Made by a program: the position numbers and the translations under genes. A stretch of DNA of 33,960 nucleotides from an uncultured Gemmatimonadota bacterium (GTDB lineage: Bacteria > Gemmatimonadota > Gemmatimonadetes > Gemmatimonadales > Gemmatimonadaceae), in assembly GCA_903910555.1 (NCBI GenBank), contig CAIVZZ010000007.1, positions 1 to 33,960 of the forward strand, given 5' to 3'. Shown in pieces: positions 23,840 through 32,820 of the stretch. The notes below the pieces were generated by a model. The model was not told where the DNA came from. It saw only the letters and a program-made list of their open reading frames with translations, and did no database searches. The number at the start of each line of letters is the position of its first letter. The first letter of the stretch is position 1.

Positions 23840-24754
23840 CTAACGTTGACCCTTGCTCCAGATCGAAATCACGCCACACCCGTCGTACACCCTCAATAGG
23901 TTGTCGGGCATTGCGTCGCGGCGCGGGTAGACTTCGATCGCGGCGATGTCTTTCACGGCGACGAGCTTGTCGAGATCGATGCTATGGTCCTCAGCGGTCG
24001 AGCCGGCCGGATCACCCGCGAACACGTAGTGGCAGCCGGCGTTCGAGCACACCGGTGATCCATCAATGAGCACGGTGAAATAGCAGAGATTGCGATCTGC
24101 TCCGACGACGACTCCACCCCCGTCGCCGCCCAAGACTCGCTTGGTGGTGCCGCCACTCGGCGCGGCGCTATTTCCGACTCCGCCGCCAGGGCGCACCCCG
24201 GTGCCAGTCGCGGCGAGCACGCCTTTAGAATCGCGCCGAAGGACGACGCCGAGCGCGCGGTCGAGCAGGTCGGTCGTCACGCTCGCACGACGTGCTTCGA
24301 TTGCCTCCGGCCCGATGAACGTTGCGTCGCGCAGGCCGTCCTTCTGTTTCTGGAGCCAGCGCATGTAGAATCCGGCGCGCTCAAGCAGATTCTTGCGCAG
24401 CGTGCGGTTCATCGCGGCAGCGGTGGCGTCGACTCCCTGGTCGACATTCGTCAGGACGACGGTGGTGGGCTCGGTTGTCGATACGACGCCTTCCCACACT
24501 TTGTATCCGACGCGGCGCACTTCGACCTTCACCGACTTGTGCTTGTCGTTGATGTTGAGCTCGCCCTTCTCATCGGTGACGACTCGGGGCGCGCCGTCGA
24601 TCATTACCGCGGCGTAGGGTATCGCCGCGCTGTCGGCGCCGACGACCCTCAGTAATGCCTTCTGCGCGATGGCCTCGCGCGGCACGACAAGAGCCAGTCC
24701 AACTGCCAGTGCCACCGCGACGAGCGCACGATTTACTTTCACGAAATGCCGCAC
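23840..24754 (-). CDS. Secreted regulatory/plug-like protein (paralogue 1 of a tandem pair)
   Basis: 304 residues from GTG 24754, chosen because GGAGG at 24759-24763 lies just upstream. Signal peptide (ALVAVALAVGLALVVPREAIAQ), regulatory-like domain (VVGADSAAIPYAAVMIDG...), helical AGFYMRWLQKQKDGLRDATF and IGPEAIEARR, a Gly/Ser-rich linker (about residues 180-215), then CSNAGCHYVF, IDLDKLVAVKDIAAIEVYPR and YDGCGVISIWSK. It precedes its paralogue by 9 bases, so they form an operon from duplication. The four conserved cysteines (CxxxxC and CG) suggest a disulfide in the periplasm. Confidence 0.7.
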   Translation of the reverse strand: MRHFVKVNRALVAVALAVGLALVVPREAIAQKALLRVVGADSAAIPYAAVMIDGAPRVVTDEKGELNINDKHKSVKVEVRRVGYKVWEGVVSTTEPTTVVLTNVDQGVDATAAAMNRTLRKNLLERAGFYMRWLQKQKDGLRDATFIGPEAIEARRASVTTDLLDRALGVVLRRDSKGVLAATGTGVRPGGGVGNSAAPSGGTTKRVLGGDGGGVVVGADRNLCYFTVLIDGSPVCSNAGCHYVFAGDPAGSTAEDHSIDLDKLVAVKDIAAIEVYPRRDAMPDNLLRVYDGCGVISIWSKGQR

Positions 24755-24806
24755 GATCCCTCCGTTGGGAATGGGCACAAATACAACAGCTACAAATGGA
24801 GCAATC

Positions 24807-25094
24807 GTGGATAGCGCGCAAGAAGTGACCGATAATACAGCGGCGCATCGACTTGAGATCCAACAGGGTGACGCGGTCGCGTTTCTGACGTATCGCATGC
24901 GCGGCGACGCGATCGAGTACCTGCACTCGGAGACGCCACCGGCACTCCAGGGTCACGGCTACGCGAGTGCGCTCGCGAAGTTCGGCCTCGAGCGTGACAA
25001 GGCAATGGGCCGCAAAGTGATTCCCACCTGCCCATTTGTGAAGACTTATATCGATCGGCATCCCGAGTACGCATCGCTCGTGCTCGCGAAATGA
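24807..25094 (+). CDS. GNAT-family N-acetyltransferase (small, YidJ/GCN5-related type)
   Basis: 95 residues from GTG 24807, with GGAG at 24798-24801. The sequence HRLEIQQGDAVAFLTYRM, IEYLHSETPPALQGHGYASAL and FVKTYIDRHPEYASLV is that of the short PF14542-type acetyltransferases; LQGHGYASAL is the acetyl-CoA loop. Substrate unknown; small proteins of this type act on metabolites or proteins. It overlaps the SprT-like gene by ATGA and lies divergent to the plug-like pair, with only 52 bases for both promoters. Confidence 0.85.
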   Translation: MDSAQEVTDNTAAHRLEIQQGDAVAFLTYRMRGDAIEYLHSETPPALQGHGYASALAKFGLERDKAMGRKVIPTCPFVKTYIDRHPEYASLVLAK

Positions 25095-25597
25095 CATCGC
25101 TGCAGGAAATGATGCGGACGATCCGGCGCGCCGTGCGCGCGGCGATTGCCGCGCGCGCCTCGCGAGGTAAACCGGTGCCGCGCGCGGTCCGGCATGCGGG
25201 CTCCGTCCGCATGGTGAGAAACACGAGCAAGAAGCGCGTGATGCGCACGCATCCTGACGACGAACCGATCGCGATGGAACTCCAGGAATGGCATCGCAAA
25301 TTCAACGACGAGCGTTTTGACGGCGCGCTCGATCCGATCGCCATCCGCGTCTCGCGCGGGATGCGCTCCCGGCTAGGCCACTACGCGCCCGCGCAGCGCG
25401 GCGCGCCGGCAGAAATCGCGATCTCGCAGCGGCACGTCAAAAAACATGGCTTCGCGCAGGGACTGCAAACGCTGCTGCACGAGATGATTCATCAGTGGCA
25501 GGACGAATCGCGGCTTCCACTCGGCCACGGCGCTGATTTTCGCGAGAAGGCGCTGAACGTCGGGATCACGGCGCGTGCGTCCCGGGCAGTGGATTAG
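25091..25597 (+). CDS. SprT-like zinc metalloprotein
   Basis: 168 residues. An Arg-rich N-terminus (about residues 9-55) precedes a SprT domain: ELQEWHRKFNDERFDGAL, then the zinc site HEMIHQWQDE (HExxH) and a second His in LGHGADFREKA. SprT/Spartan-type proteins are zinc-dependent and some cleave DNA-protein crosslinks; bacterial ones are poorly known. The basic N-terminus would suit nucleic-acid contact. It shares a transcript with the acetyltransferase. The SprT C-terminal zinc ribbon is absent. Confidence 0.85.
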   Translation: MTSLQEMMRTIRRAVRAAIAARASRGKPVPRAVRHAGSVRMVRNTSKKRVMRTHPDDEPIAMELQEWHRKFNDERFDGALDPIAIRVSRGMRSRLGHYAPAQRGAPAEIAISQRHVKKHGFAQGLQTLLHEMIHQWQDESRLPLGHGADFREKALNVGITARASRAVD

Positions 25598-25616
25598 GCC
25601 AGGAAACAAATACGCC

Positions 25617-25642
25617 GCGGGTCTTCGCGGGTGTACGCGGGT
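25617..25642 (+). promoter_or_regulatory. Three GCGGGT direct repeats at 10-base spacing upstream of the acyl-CoA dehydrogenase
   Basis: GCGGGT occurs at 25617, 25627 and 25637, separated by 4 bases each, so the copies face the same side of the helix. They end 34 bases before the ATG at 25677 and are followed by TTATAC, a possible -10 box. This suits an activator or repressor array. Confidence 0.4.
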
Positions 25643-25676
25643 TATACCGACGGCTGAACCGAGCTATCTTTTCACC

Positions 25677-26906
25677 ATGACTTCACACGAATCCGAAACA
25701 TTTCTCGCGTCGCCGCAGCTCAAGGCGCGCGAAGGCGACCTTTTCAATATCGATGCGGCGCTGACCGAAGATGAGCGCGCGGTGCGCGATTCGGTCCGCC
25801 GTTTTGTCGACGAGCAGGTGCTCCCGATTATTGGCGAGCGTTACGTGGCCGGCGGGTTTCCGAAGGAGCTCATCCTGCCCATGGGCGCGCTCGGTGTGTA
25901 TGGCGCGAACCTGCCCGAGAAATACGGCTGCGCGGGGCTGAACAACGTGAGTTACGGGCTGATCATGCAGGAGCTCGAGCGAGGCGATTCAGGCGTGCGC
26001 TCGTTCGCGTCGGTGCAGGGCGCGCTGGTGATGTATCCGATCTATGCCTTCGGCAGCGAAGAGCAGCGGATGAAGTGGCTGCCGAAAATGGCGAAGGGCG
26101 AGGTGATCGGCTGCTTCGGCCTCACCGAACCCGATTATGGCTCGAATCCCGCCGGCATGATCACTCGTGCCCGCGAGCAGAAGGACGGCTCGTGGATTTT
26201 GAACGGCGCGAAGATGTGGATCACTAACGGATCGACGGCGCAGGTATGCGTATGCTGGGCGAAGACCGCCGATGGTGACAATGATGGCAAGTCGATTCGC
26301 GGCTTCATCGTGCCGACCGATTCCAAGGGATTCAGCGCGAAAGACCAGAAGGGAAAACTCTCGCTGCGCGCGAGCGATACGAGCGAGCTGGTGTTCAGCG
26401 ACGTTCACCTTCCCGCCGATGCGATCCTGCCGAACTCCGGCGGTTTGAAAAGTCCGCTGATGTGTCTCACGCAGGCGCGCTACGGAATTTCATGGGGGGC
26501 ACTCGGCGCGGCGATGGCCTGCTATGAAGAGGCGCTCGCATACGCCAAGCAGCGCGTGATGTTCGACAAAGTCATCGCGCAATTCCAGATCCAGCAGGTT
26601 CGGCTCGCGGAGATGGTTACCGAAATTATTAAGGGCCAGCTGCTGTCGCTCCACCTCGGGAGAATGAAGGACGCGGGGACGTTCAATCCGCAGCAGGTGA
26701 GCGTCGCGAAGAGGAACAACGTGAATATCGCAACGGATATTGCACGCGAAGCGAGACGGCTGCTGGGCGCGAACGGGATTCTGGCCGAGTATGCGTCGAT
26801 GCGGCATATGGCGAATCTTGAATCCGTCTATACCTACGAGGGAACGCATGACGTTCACTCGCTGATTATCGGGCAGGCGGTGACCGGGTTCAACGCGTTC
26901 AAATAG
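25677..26906 (+). CDS. Acyl-CoA dehydrogenase, glutaryl-CoA dehydrogenase type
   Basis: 409 residues from ATG 25677. Family landmarks: ERGDSGVRSFASVQGALVMYPI (near the substrate Arg site), CFGLTEPDYGSNPAGM (FAD loop) and SVYTYEGTHDVHSLIIGQ, with the catalytic base E388. The Glu-Gly-Thr-His-Asp motif and the Arg-Ser pattern favour glutaryl-CoA dehydrogenase over fatty acyl types. It oxidises glutaryl-CoA and decarboxylates it to crotonyl-CoA, giving electrons to ETF. The etfBA-etfD genes lie 0.9 kb downstream. Substrate is likely but not proved. Confidence 0.88.
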   Translation: MTSHESETFLASPQLKAREGDLFNIDAALTEDERAVRDSVRRFVDEQVLPIIGERYVAGGFPKELILPMGALGVYGANLPEKYGCAGLNNVSYGLIMQELERGDSGVRSFASVQGALVMYPIYAFGSEEQRMKWLPKMAKGEVIGCFGLTEPDYGSNPAGMITRAREQKDGSWILNGAKMWITNGSTAQVCVCWAKTADGDNDGKSIRGFIVPTDSKGFSAKDQKGKLSLRASDTSELVFSDVHLPADAILPNSGGLKSPLMCLTQARYGISWGALGAAMACYEEALAYAKQRVMFDKVIAQFQIQQVRLAEMVTEIIKGQLLSLHLGRMKDAGTFNPQQVSVAKRNNVNIATDIAREARRLLGANGILAEYASMRHMANLESVYTYEGTHDVHSLIIGQAVTGFNAFK

Positions 26907-26918
26907 CCAAACGCGCGG

Positions 26919-27722
26919 CTAGATGCGCGACTTCATCAGCGGCGTTCTGATCGCCCGTTCGAGCCACCGCGGCAGATAGCGAATGAGCACCACGATCGTC
27001 TTGTAGAGCATGCTGGGAATGCATACGGTCGGGCCGTTGCGCGCGGCTTGAGCCAGCGAATCATCCACCACTCGCGTCGCCTCGAGCCAGAAAAATCCCG
27101 GCGTCGACTTCATATCGATCGCGGCGCGGTCGTGAAACTCGGTTCTCGTGAACCCCGGGCAGAGCGCCTGCACTGTGACGCCGGTTCCGACGAGTTCGGT
27201 GGCAAGCCCTTCCGTGAAAACCCGCAGATACGCTTTGGTCGCGCAGTAGTTCACGTTCCCGGCGCTGTAAATAAAGCTCGCGACGCTCGACACATTGATA
27301 ATCGTGCCGCTCTTTCGCTCGATCATGCGCGGCAGTGCGACGCGCGTCAGCAGCATGGGTGCCATCACGTGCAGCTCGAGCATCGTCGCCTGTTCGGCCA
27401 CGGGCCGGTTGACCAGCTTCCCCTTGCTGCCGAAACCGGCGTTGTTCACGAGAAAATCGACGCGATCCATCTGCGAGATGCGATTCGCGAGCGCGCGCAT
27501 CCCTTCGTCGCGGGCGAGATCGGCGGGCATTGCCTCGGCATCAATGCCGTACTGGAGCGATAGCTCGTCCGCGACCTGCTGCAAGCGCACTCCGTCACGC
27601 GCGATCAGCAGGAGATCATGCCCGCTCGCCGCCAGCCGCTGGGCAAATACCTTCCCAATTCCCGCTGTCGCGCCGGTGATGATCGCTACGGGGCGTTGTG
27701 TAGGGGAATTGGAGTCAGTCAT
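26919..27722 (-). CDS. Short-chain dehydrogenase/reductase (SDR)
   Basis: 267 residues from ATG 27722. Cofactor motif TGATAGIG (about residues 17-24), NNAG in VDFLVNNAGFGS, catalytic Ser in NVSSVAS and Tyr-Lys in NYCATKAYL. The basic residues after the glycine motif suggest NADPH. A C-terminal hydrophobic stretch (LYKTIVVLIRYLPRWL) could associate with the membrane. It lies on the opposite strand between gcdH-like and etfB genes, converging with the former. Substrate unknown, often lipids or ketones in this subgroup. Confidence 0.88.
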   Translation of the reverse strand: MTDSNSPTQRPVAIITGATAGIGKVFAQRLAASGHDLLLIARDGVRLQQVADELSLQYGIDAEAMPADLARDEGMRALANRISQMDRVDFLVNNAGFGSKGKLVNRPVAEQATMLELHVMAPMLLTRVALPRMIERKSGTIINVSSVASFIYSAGNVNYCATKAYLRVFTEGLATELVGTGVTVQALCPGFTRTEFHDRAAIDMKSTPGFFWLEATRVVDDSLAQAARNGPTVCIPSMLYKTIVVLIRYLPRWLERAIRTPLMKSRI

Positions 27723-27785
27723 AGCGGAAAAGGTACTACGTCACGGGCGCTTTTGCCGTCACCGTCCAGCAACTAACTTAGGACT

Positions 27786-28547
27786 GTGAAAATAGCCGTC
27801 CTTATAAAGCGCGTCCCTGATATGGACGTCCGCTTCAAAATCGCCCCGTCGGGTATATCTGTCGACGAATCCGGGCTGAAGTTCGATATCAGTGACTTCG
27901 ATGGCTACGCTGTCGAGGCCGCCCTCCAGATCAAAGAAAAACAGGCCGATCCCGCCGCGAGCGAAGTCGTGGTGATCTCACTCGGCCCGGACGTCGTGCA
28001 GGAGACGCTGCGCAAGGCGATGAGCATGGGCGCCGATCGCGCGGTTCAACTCAAGTACGATGGACCGATCCATGATTCGTATGCGATCGCGTCGGCACTC
28101 GCCGCTGAGCTCAAGGGCGGCAGTTACGATCTCGTGATGTTCGGCCGCATGTCGATCGATACGGCGAATCAAGCAACGGGCACGATCGCCGCCGAGCTCC
28201 TCGGGCTGCCGATTATTACTGCGATTTCTAAACTCGATATCGAGGGCGGACGCGTGAAAGCGCGACGCGAGCTCGAAGGCGCATATGAGTTGGTCGAGTG
28301 CCCGCTGCCTGCAGTCGTGACGATTGATGAAGGCATCGCCCGCCCGCGCTATCCCTCGCTCAAGGGGATCATGGCGGCCAAGAAAAAGCCGCTCGAATCG
28401 AAGCCCGCGCAGGTCGGCGAGGAACGTTACAAGCTCGACAAAATGGAATTGCCGCCTGAGCGCGCCGCGGGGCGGATTATTGGTGAAGGGAAGGACGCCG
28501 TGCCGGAACTCGTGCGGTTGCTCAAGGAAGAGGCGAAGGTACTCTGA
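27786..28547 (+). CDS. etfB: Electron transfer flavoprotein subunit beta
   Basis: 253 residues from GTG 27786. Conserved segments: KIAVLIKRVPDM, ISDFDGYAVEAALQIKE, VVVISLGPD, RKAMSMGADRAVQL and the recognition loop followed by EGIARPRYPSLKGIMAAKKKP. EtfB binds AMP and pairs with EtfA to carry electrons from acyl-CoA dehydrogenases. The stop overlaps the etfA start (TGATG). An acyl-CoA dehydrogenase lies upstream beyond the SDR gene. Secure. Confidence 0.95.
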   Translation: MKIAVLIKRVPDMDVRFKIAPSGISVDESGLKFDISDFDGYAVEAALQIKEKQADPAASEVVVISLGPDVVQETLRKAMSMGADRAVQLKYDGPIHDSYAIASALAAELKGGSYDLVMFGRMSIDTANQATGTIAAELLGLPIITAISKLDIEGGRVKARRELEGAYELVECPLPAVVTIDEGIARPRYPSLKGIMAAKKKPLESKPAQVGEERYKLDKMELPPERAAGRIIGEGKDAVPELVRLLKEEAKVL

Positions 28548-29539
28548 TGGCGAACACGAACGTATTTGCATTTGCCGAGTCACGCGGCGGCGAGTTGCGC
28601 CGTGCGGCGCTCGAGGCGGTGACCGCGGCGCGCGGCGTTGCGGACTCGACCGGTGGTCAGGTGCATGCGATGCTCGCGGGCGCGCCGGGGATCGGCGGGC
28701 TCGCCGCGAAACTTGCGGCGTGTGGCGCTGATGTCGTGATCGTCGTCGAGAGTGCCGGCTTGGCGAACTACAATCCAGAAGCGGTTGCGGCGACCGTTGC
28801 GGCGCGGTTGTCATCGGGCGCATATCGCGCGGCCTTTTTTGTTGCGAGTGCGCAGGGGCGTGATCTCGCGCCGCGTGTCGCGGCGAAGTGTCAGCTGCCG
28901 ATCGCCTCCGATATCACGGAGTTCACGGTGAGCGGTGATGCGGTTGCCGTGAAGCATCCGGGTTACACCGGGAAAGTCATTCAGTCGTTCACGCTGCGCG
29001 CGGCAACGGCGATTATTTCGCTGCGGCCCGGTGCGGTGCTGCCGAAGGACAATGCGAAGGCGGGAACGGTCGAGGCGGTTGCGCCGGCGATCGATCCATC
29101 GAGCGCACGCGTTGTCGTCACGGCCACCGTGCAGAGCGAAGGTGCCAAGCTCGACCTCGGCGAAGCGCCGGTGATCATCAGCGGCGGCCGCGGTTTGAAA
29201 GAAGCCGCAAATTTCAAGCTCGTGGAGGACCTTGCCGCTGCGTTTGGAAATGCCGCTGTTGGCGCTACGCGTGCCGTAACCGACGAAGGGTGGCGCCCGC
29301 ACAGTGATCAGATCGGTCAGACCGGCCGCCTCGTGAGTCCGCAGCTGTACATCGCGTGCGGAATCTCGGGAGCCATCCAGCACCTTGCAGGGATGCGCAC
29401 GTCAAAGACGATTGTTGCCATTAATCGCGACAAAGAAGCGCCGATCTTCAAGATTGCCGACTATGGGATTGTCGGTGATGTTCTCGAAATTCTCCCCGTG
29501 CTGACGGCAGCAGTGAAGGAAGCCAAGAAGGGGGCCTGA
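28547..29539 (+). CDS. etfA: Electron transfer flavoprotein subunit alpha
   Basis: 330 residues. Domain I ([20 protein letters not shown]) is followed by the FAD domain: [59 protein letters not shown] and [20 protein letters not shown]. These are the classical FAD-binding motifs of EtfA. It overlaps both etfB and the membrane oxidoreductase gene by TGATG, so three genes are translationally linked. Secure. Confidence 0.96.
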   Translation: MANTNVFAFAESRGGELRRAALEAVTAARGVADSTGGQVHAMLAGAPGIGGLAAKLAACGADVVIVVESAGLANYNPEAVAATVAARLSSGAYRAAFFVASAQGRDLAPRVAAKCQLPIASDITEFTVSGDAVAVKHPGYTGKVIQSFTLRAATAIISLRPGAVLPKDNAKAGTVEAVAPAIDPSSARVVVTATVQSEGAKLDLGEAPVIISGGRGLKEAANFKLVEDLAAAFGNAAVGATRAVTDEGWRPHSDQIGQTGRLVSPQLYIACGISGAIQHLAGMRTSKTIVAINRDKEAPIFKIADYGIVGDVLEILPVLTAAVKEAKKGA

Positions 29540-31443
29540 TGTCGGCGTCGAACGTCGTTTTCGCGATTGTCGTCGTCGCGGCGTTCGGGTTCTTCTCGTA
29601 CAACGTTCAGCGTCTCGTCGGCGAGCTGCAAATCGGCCGTCACGACGACTCGCGCTGGAACGATCTTCCGCGGCGCTTCTGGAATTTTCTTCAGATAGGA
29701 ATTTTTCAGAAGAAAATATTCCGCGATGGCGTCGCGGGGCCGATGCACGCGGCGATCTTCTGGGGGTTCTGCGTACTCACGCTAGGCACCATCGAAATGA
29801 TCCTCGGCGGGATCGTGCCGGGATTTTCATTCTCGCCCTACGTGCCCCGGCTTGGTTATGAGTTCTATGAGTTCAACCAGAATGTTTGGGCCGCGTTGGT
29901 GCTCGCAGCTGTCAGTTTTGCGTTGTTCCGGCGACTGACAAAACGGGTAAAGCGACTGCAGGGCGCGGAGACGCACGCGAACGATCCGCTGCTGATTCTC
30001 TCGTGGATCGGCGCGTTGATGATCACGATGTTTGCGTCGCACGCCACCACCGGCATCGTGCACGACCTCATGTGGTGGTCGCATGCGCTGCTCGTGCTCG
30101 GGTTCCTGAACTACCTGCCGTACTCGAAGCATCTGCACGTAGTCGTCTCGCTGCCGAACGTGTTTTTGTCCAACACGAGCGGCCCTGGTGTGATTGGCGC
30201 GATGCGGCCGATGGACTTGGAATCCGATGCTGCGGTATTTGGTGCAAAGGATGTCGAAGATCTCTCGTGGAAATCGCTGCTCGATGGATTCGCCTGCACC
30301 GAGTGCGGGCGCTGCACGAGCGTTTGCCCGGCAAACCTCACAGGGAAGCTGCTGAGCCCGCGTAAGATCGTCGTGAATGTTCGCGAGCGGCTCGAAGCTG
30401 AAGCGAAGGGCGATCACTCAAAAACGCTGCTCGACGACTTTATCACCGAGGAAGAGCTCTGGAGCTGCACCACCTGCCGCGCGTGCGTGCAGGAATGTCC
30501 GGTGAGCATCGATCAGCTCAGCGTGATTCTCGAGCTGCGCCGCAATCTCGTGCTCGGCGAGTCGCGTTTTCCCGAAGAGATCATGCCGGCGTTCGAGTCG
30601 ATGGAGCAGCGCGGCTCACCGTGGGCGTTCGATCCGGGCGACAGAGCGAAGTGGGCGGCGGGAATGGACATTCCGACGATGGCCGAGATGGCCGAACGGA
30701 ACGAGCGGCCGGAGGTTCTGTATTGGGTCGGCTGCATGGGAAGCTTTGACGATCGCTCGAAGAAGACGACTGTAGCGTTCGCGAAGATTTTGAAGGCGGC
30801 CGGAGTGAACTTTGCGATTCTCGGTCAGGAAGAGAAGTGCAACGGCGACGCCGCGCGGCGGATGGGGAACGAATATCTCTATCAGATGCTCGCGAAGGAC
30901 AACATCGAGACGCTCGAGCGGTACGGCGTGAAGACTGTTGTGACCGCGTGCCCGCACTGCTTCCATCAGATTGGGAACGAATATCCGCAGTTTGGCGGGA
31001 ACTATGACGTTGTGCATCACTCGACGTATATCGAATCGCTGATGGCGGCGGGTCGCGTGCCGTTGCGTGAAGATTTGCATGAGCCGGTGCGGACGTTCAC
31101 GTATCACGACTCGTGTTATCTCGGGCGTTACAACGACGTGTACGATGCGCCGCGTGAGACGATGCGACGTGCGCTGCCGATGCTGAATCTTGTGGAGATG
31201 CCGAGGAGCAAGGACCGCGGCTTATGCTGTGGCGCGGGCGGCGGGCGTATGTTCATGGAAGAGAAAGTGGGAAAGCGCATCAACGCGGAGCGTGCTGAGG
31301 AGGCGTTGGCGACTGGAGCCGATGCGATCGCGGTGGCGTGTCCGTTTTGTATGACGATGATGTCGGACAGCGTGAAGTCGCGGGATTCACACGTCGATGT
31401 GTACGACGTGGCGGAGGTGGTGGCGGGGCAGTTGGCGATTTGA
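29539..31443 (+). CDS. etfD: Membrane FeS oxidoreductase, ETF:quinone oxidoreductase type (EtfD-like)
   Basis: 634 residues. The N-terminal 220 have about six membrane helices like a NarI/heme b anchor (His residues in HAAIF, ASHATTG, WWSHALLV). Then two 4Fe-4S motifs, CTECGRCTSVCP and CTTCRACVQECP, then two cysteine-rich CCG-like domains; the second is classical (HDSCYLGRYNDVYDAPR ... CCGAGGGRM), the first more divergent (GCMGSFDDRS). This architecture matches EtfD of Mycobacterium and related enzymes that pass electrons from ETF to menaquinone. It follows etfBA with overlap. Secure as type, quinone not determined. Confidence 0.9.
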   Translation: MSASNVVFAIVVVAAFGFFSYNVQRLVGELQIGRHDDSRWNDLPRRFWNFLQIGIFQKKIFRDGVAGPMHAAIFWGFCVLTLGTIEMILGGIVPGFSFSPYVPRLGYEFYEFNQNVWAALVLAAVSFALFRRLTKRVKRLQGAETHANDPLLILSWIGALMITMFASHATTGIVHDLMWWSHALLVLGFLNYLPYSKHLHVVVSLPNVFLSNTSGPGVIGAMRPMDLESDAAVFGAKDVEDLSWKSLLDGFACTECGRCTSVCPANLTGKLLSPRKIVVNVRERLEAEAKGDHSKTLLDDFITEEELWSCTTCRACVQECPVSIDQLSVILELRRNLVLGESRFPEEIMPAFESMEQRGSPWAFDPGDRAKWAAGMDIPTMAEMAERNERPEVLYWVGCMGSFDDRSKKTTVAFAKILKAAGVNFAILGQEEKCNGDAARRMGNEYLYQMLAKDNIETLERYGVKTVVTACPHCFHQIGNEYPQFGGNYDVVHHSTYIESLMAAGRVPLREDLHEPVRTFTYHDSCYLGRYNDVYDAPRETMRRALPMLNLVEMPRSKDRGLCCGAGGGRMFMEEKVGKRINAERAEEALATGADAIAVACPFCMTMMSDSVKSRDSHVDVYDVAEVVAGQLAI

Positions 31444-31523
31444 TTTTGCTGTTCGCGGTTTAAGGGTTCGGAGCGCGGTGAATTGGTGACGCTGCGGCGC
31501 ACGCGTGATGTTGAATTCCGCGA

Positions 31524-32528
31524 ATGCCGAGTGCGCCCGATGAAGATCCTTCGAATCCTCGCGATGAACGCCGCTACTCCTTGATCGGGATGGTGCGGCG
31601 TCGGATGCGCCTGCGGCGACTGAGCGCGCGTACCGAGGAAGCGTACGTCGGATGGATCAAGAGGTATGCGCGATTTCACAACCTCAGACATCCGCGATCG
31701 CTCGGTGAGGCCGAGGTCACCGCGTTTCTCACGCATCTGGCGGTCCAGGCGCGGGTGAGCGCGTCGACGCAGAATCAGGCGCTCGCTGCGCTCCTATTTC
31801 TATATCGCGACGTATTTGGTGAACCGTTGCCGTGGCTGAGCGAAGTCGTGCGGGCGAAGCGACCGACGCGGCTGCCGGCCGTTTTGACGCGCGAGGAAGT
31901 CCGCGTTGTGTTGGCCGAAGTGAGAGGGGCCGCGCGCCTCGTGGCGCTGCTGCTGTACGGCGCGGGCCTGCGCCTGATGGAGGCGTTGCAATTGCGCGTG
32001 AAAGATCTCGATCTTGAACGTGCGGTGCTGACGGTGCGAGCTGGAAAGGGTGACAAGGATCGTATCACGGTGCTGCCACGAAGCGCAGTGGCGGCGCTTC
32101 GCGCACATCTTCTCGAGGTGCGTTTATTGCACGGGCGAGATTTGCGATCGGGTGCGGGAGCGGTCGTGCTTCCGGACGCGCTCGCCCGAAAGATTCCTGC
32201 GGCCGAGCGCGCGTGGGAGTGGCAATGGGTATTTCCCGCGACGCGGCCGTATGTCGATGTGCGGACCGGCGCGCGTCGCCGGCATCATCTTCATGAGACC
32301 GTGGTTCAGCGCGCGGTGACGGACGCCGCCCGGCGCGGGGCGATCGCGAAGCGCGTGACGTGTCACACGTTCCGGCATTCATTCGCGACGCATTTGCTTG
32401 AAGACGGCTACGACATTCGGACAATCCAAGAGCTGCTAGGTCATCGCGATGTGCGCACGACGATGATTTATACGCACGTTCTCAATCGCGGCGGTCGCGC
32501 TGTGAACAGTCCTGCGGATTCGTGGTGA
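31524..32528 (+). CDS. intI: Integron integrase IntI (tyrosine recombinase)
   Basis: 334 residues from ATG 31524. The N-terminal core-binding domain reads [20 protein letters not shown]. Catalytic residues visible: R150 ([12 protein letters not shown]), Lys in [13 protein letters not shown]281 and R284 ([19 protein letters not shown]), H307 (ELLGHRDV) and Y316 ([11 protein letters not shown]). The IntI-specific insert before patch III is present ([19 protein letters not shown] ... [12 protein letters not shown]) and distinguishes it from XerC/XerD. It recombines attC sites as folded single strands with attI. Unlike most integrons, the cassettes lie downstream of its 3' end in the same direction. 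An internal start at MVRRR (residue 27) is also possible; no strong ribosome binding site. Confidence 0.93.
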   Translation: MPSAPDEDPSNPRDERRYSLIGMVRRRMRLRRLSARTEEAYVGWIKRYARFHNLRHPRSLGEAEVTAFLTHLAVQARVSASTQNQALAALLFLYRDVFGEPLPWLSEVVRAKRPTRLPAVLTREEVRVVLAEVRGAARLVALLLYGAGLRLMEALQLRVKDLDLERAVLTVRAGKGDKDRITVLPRSAVAALRAHLLEVRLLHGRDLRSGAGAVVLPDALARKIPAAERAWEWQWVFPATRPYVDVRTGARRRHHLHETVVQRAVTDAARRGAIAKRVTCHTFRHSFATHLLEDGYDIRTIQELLGHRDVRTTMIYTHVLNRGGRAVNSPADSW

Positions 32529-32820
32529 TGCGGCCGTGATGTGCGGGGAACGCCGTAGCGCGCTTGTACCTCGGCAACCCCTCACGGCCAAGCCGCTCGA
32601 GGCGCGCGTATATACTGCGGCGTGTCGCAGCCTAACGCGTTGAGCGCGCGTGGGACGATTGTGTTCAACTGATTGCCTGCAAACAATTTGCGGTGCATAC
32701 TCAATCCGCACCGCCCGCAGAAACACAGCGAAGGCCGCGGGTTTGCGGTTTGCGGCGCTAGATAACGTGACTTTCTAATTGTTGTTAGGCTGACCACAGA
32801 ATCCTCCTCACTCCTGACCA
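32529..32820 (+). other. Integron recombination region between intI and the first cassette gene
   Basis: 292 bases without a gene. It holds a possible -10 (TATACT, 32611-32616) without a matching -35, the attC-like element at 32630-32790 and an internal hairpin GCGGTGC/GCACCGC near 32690-32714. In the inverse layout attI should lie here, but I see no separate attI core before 32630. Part of it looks AT-richer than the flanking chromosome. Confidence 0.5.
32630..32790 (+). other. attC-like recombination site (possibly attI plus a gene-less cassette)
   Basis: The 161-base element is bounded by GCCTAAC (32630-32636, R'') and GTTAGGC (32784-32790, R'), which match the consensus RYYYAAC/GTTRRRY; including flanks, CAGCCTAAC and GTTAGGCTG are perfect complements over 9 bases. 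An L''-like TTGAGC follows R''. The L' box is not obvious. The cassette crossover would be between G32784 and T32785; the first cassette gene starts 30 bases after R'. Confidence 0.6.

Noticed and set aside
31524-32528. Phage integrase or XerC/XerD instead of IntI
   Set aside because: The IntI-specific insert between catalytic patches is present and attC-like boxes and cassettes follow, so a Xer or phage recombinase is unlikely.
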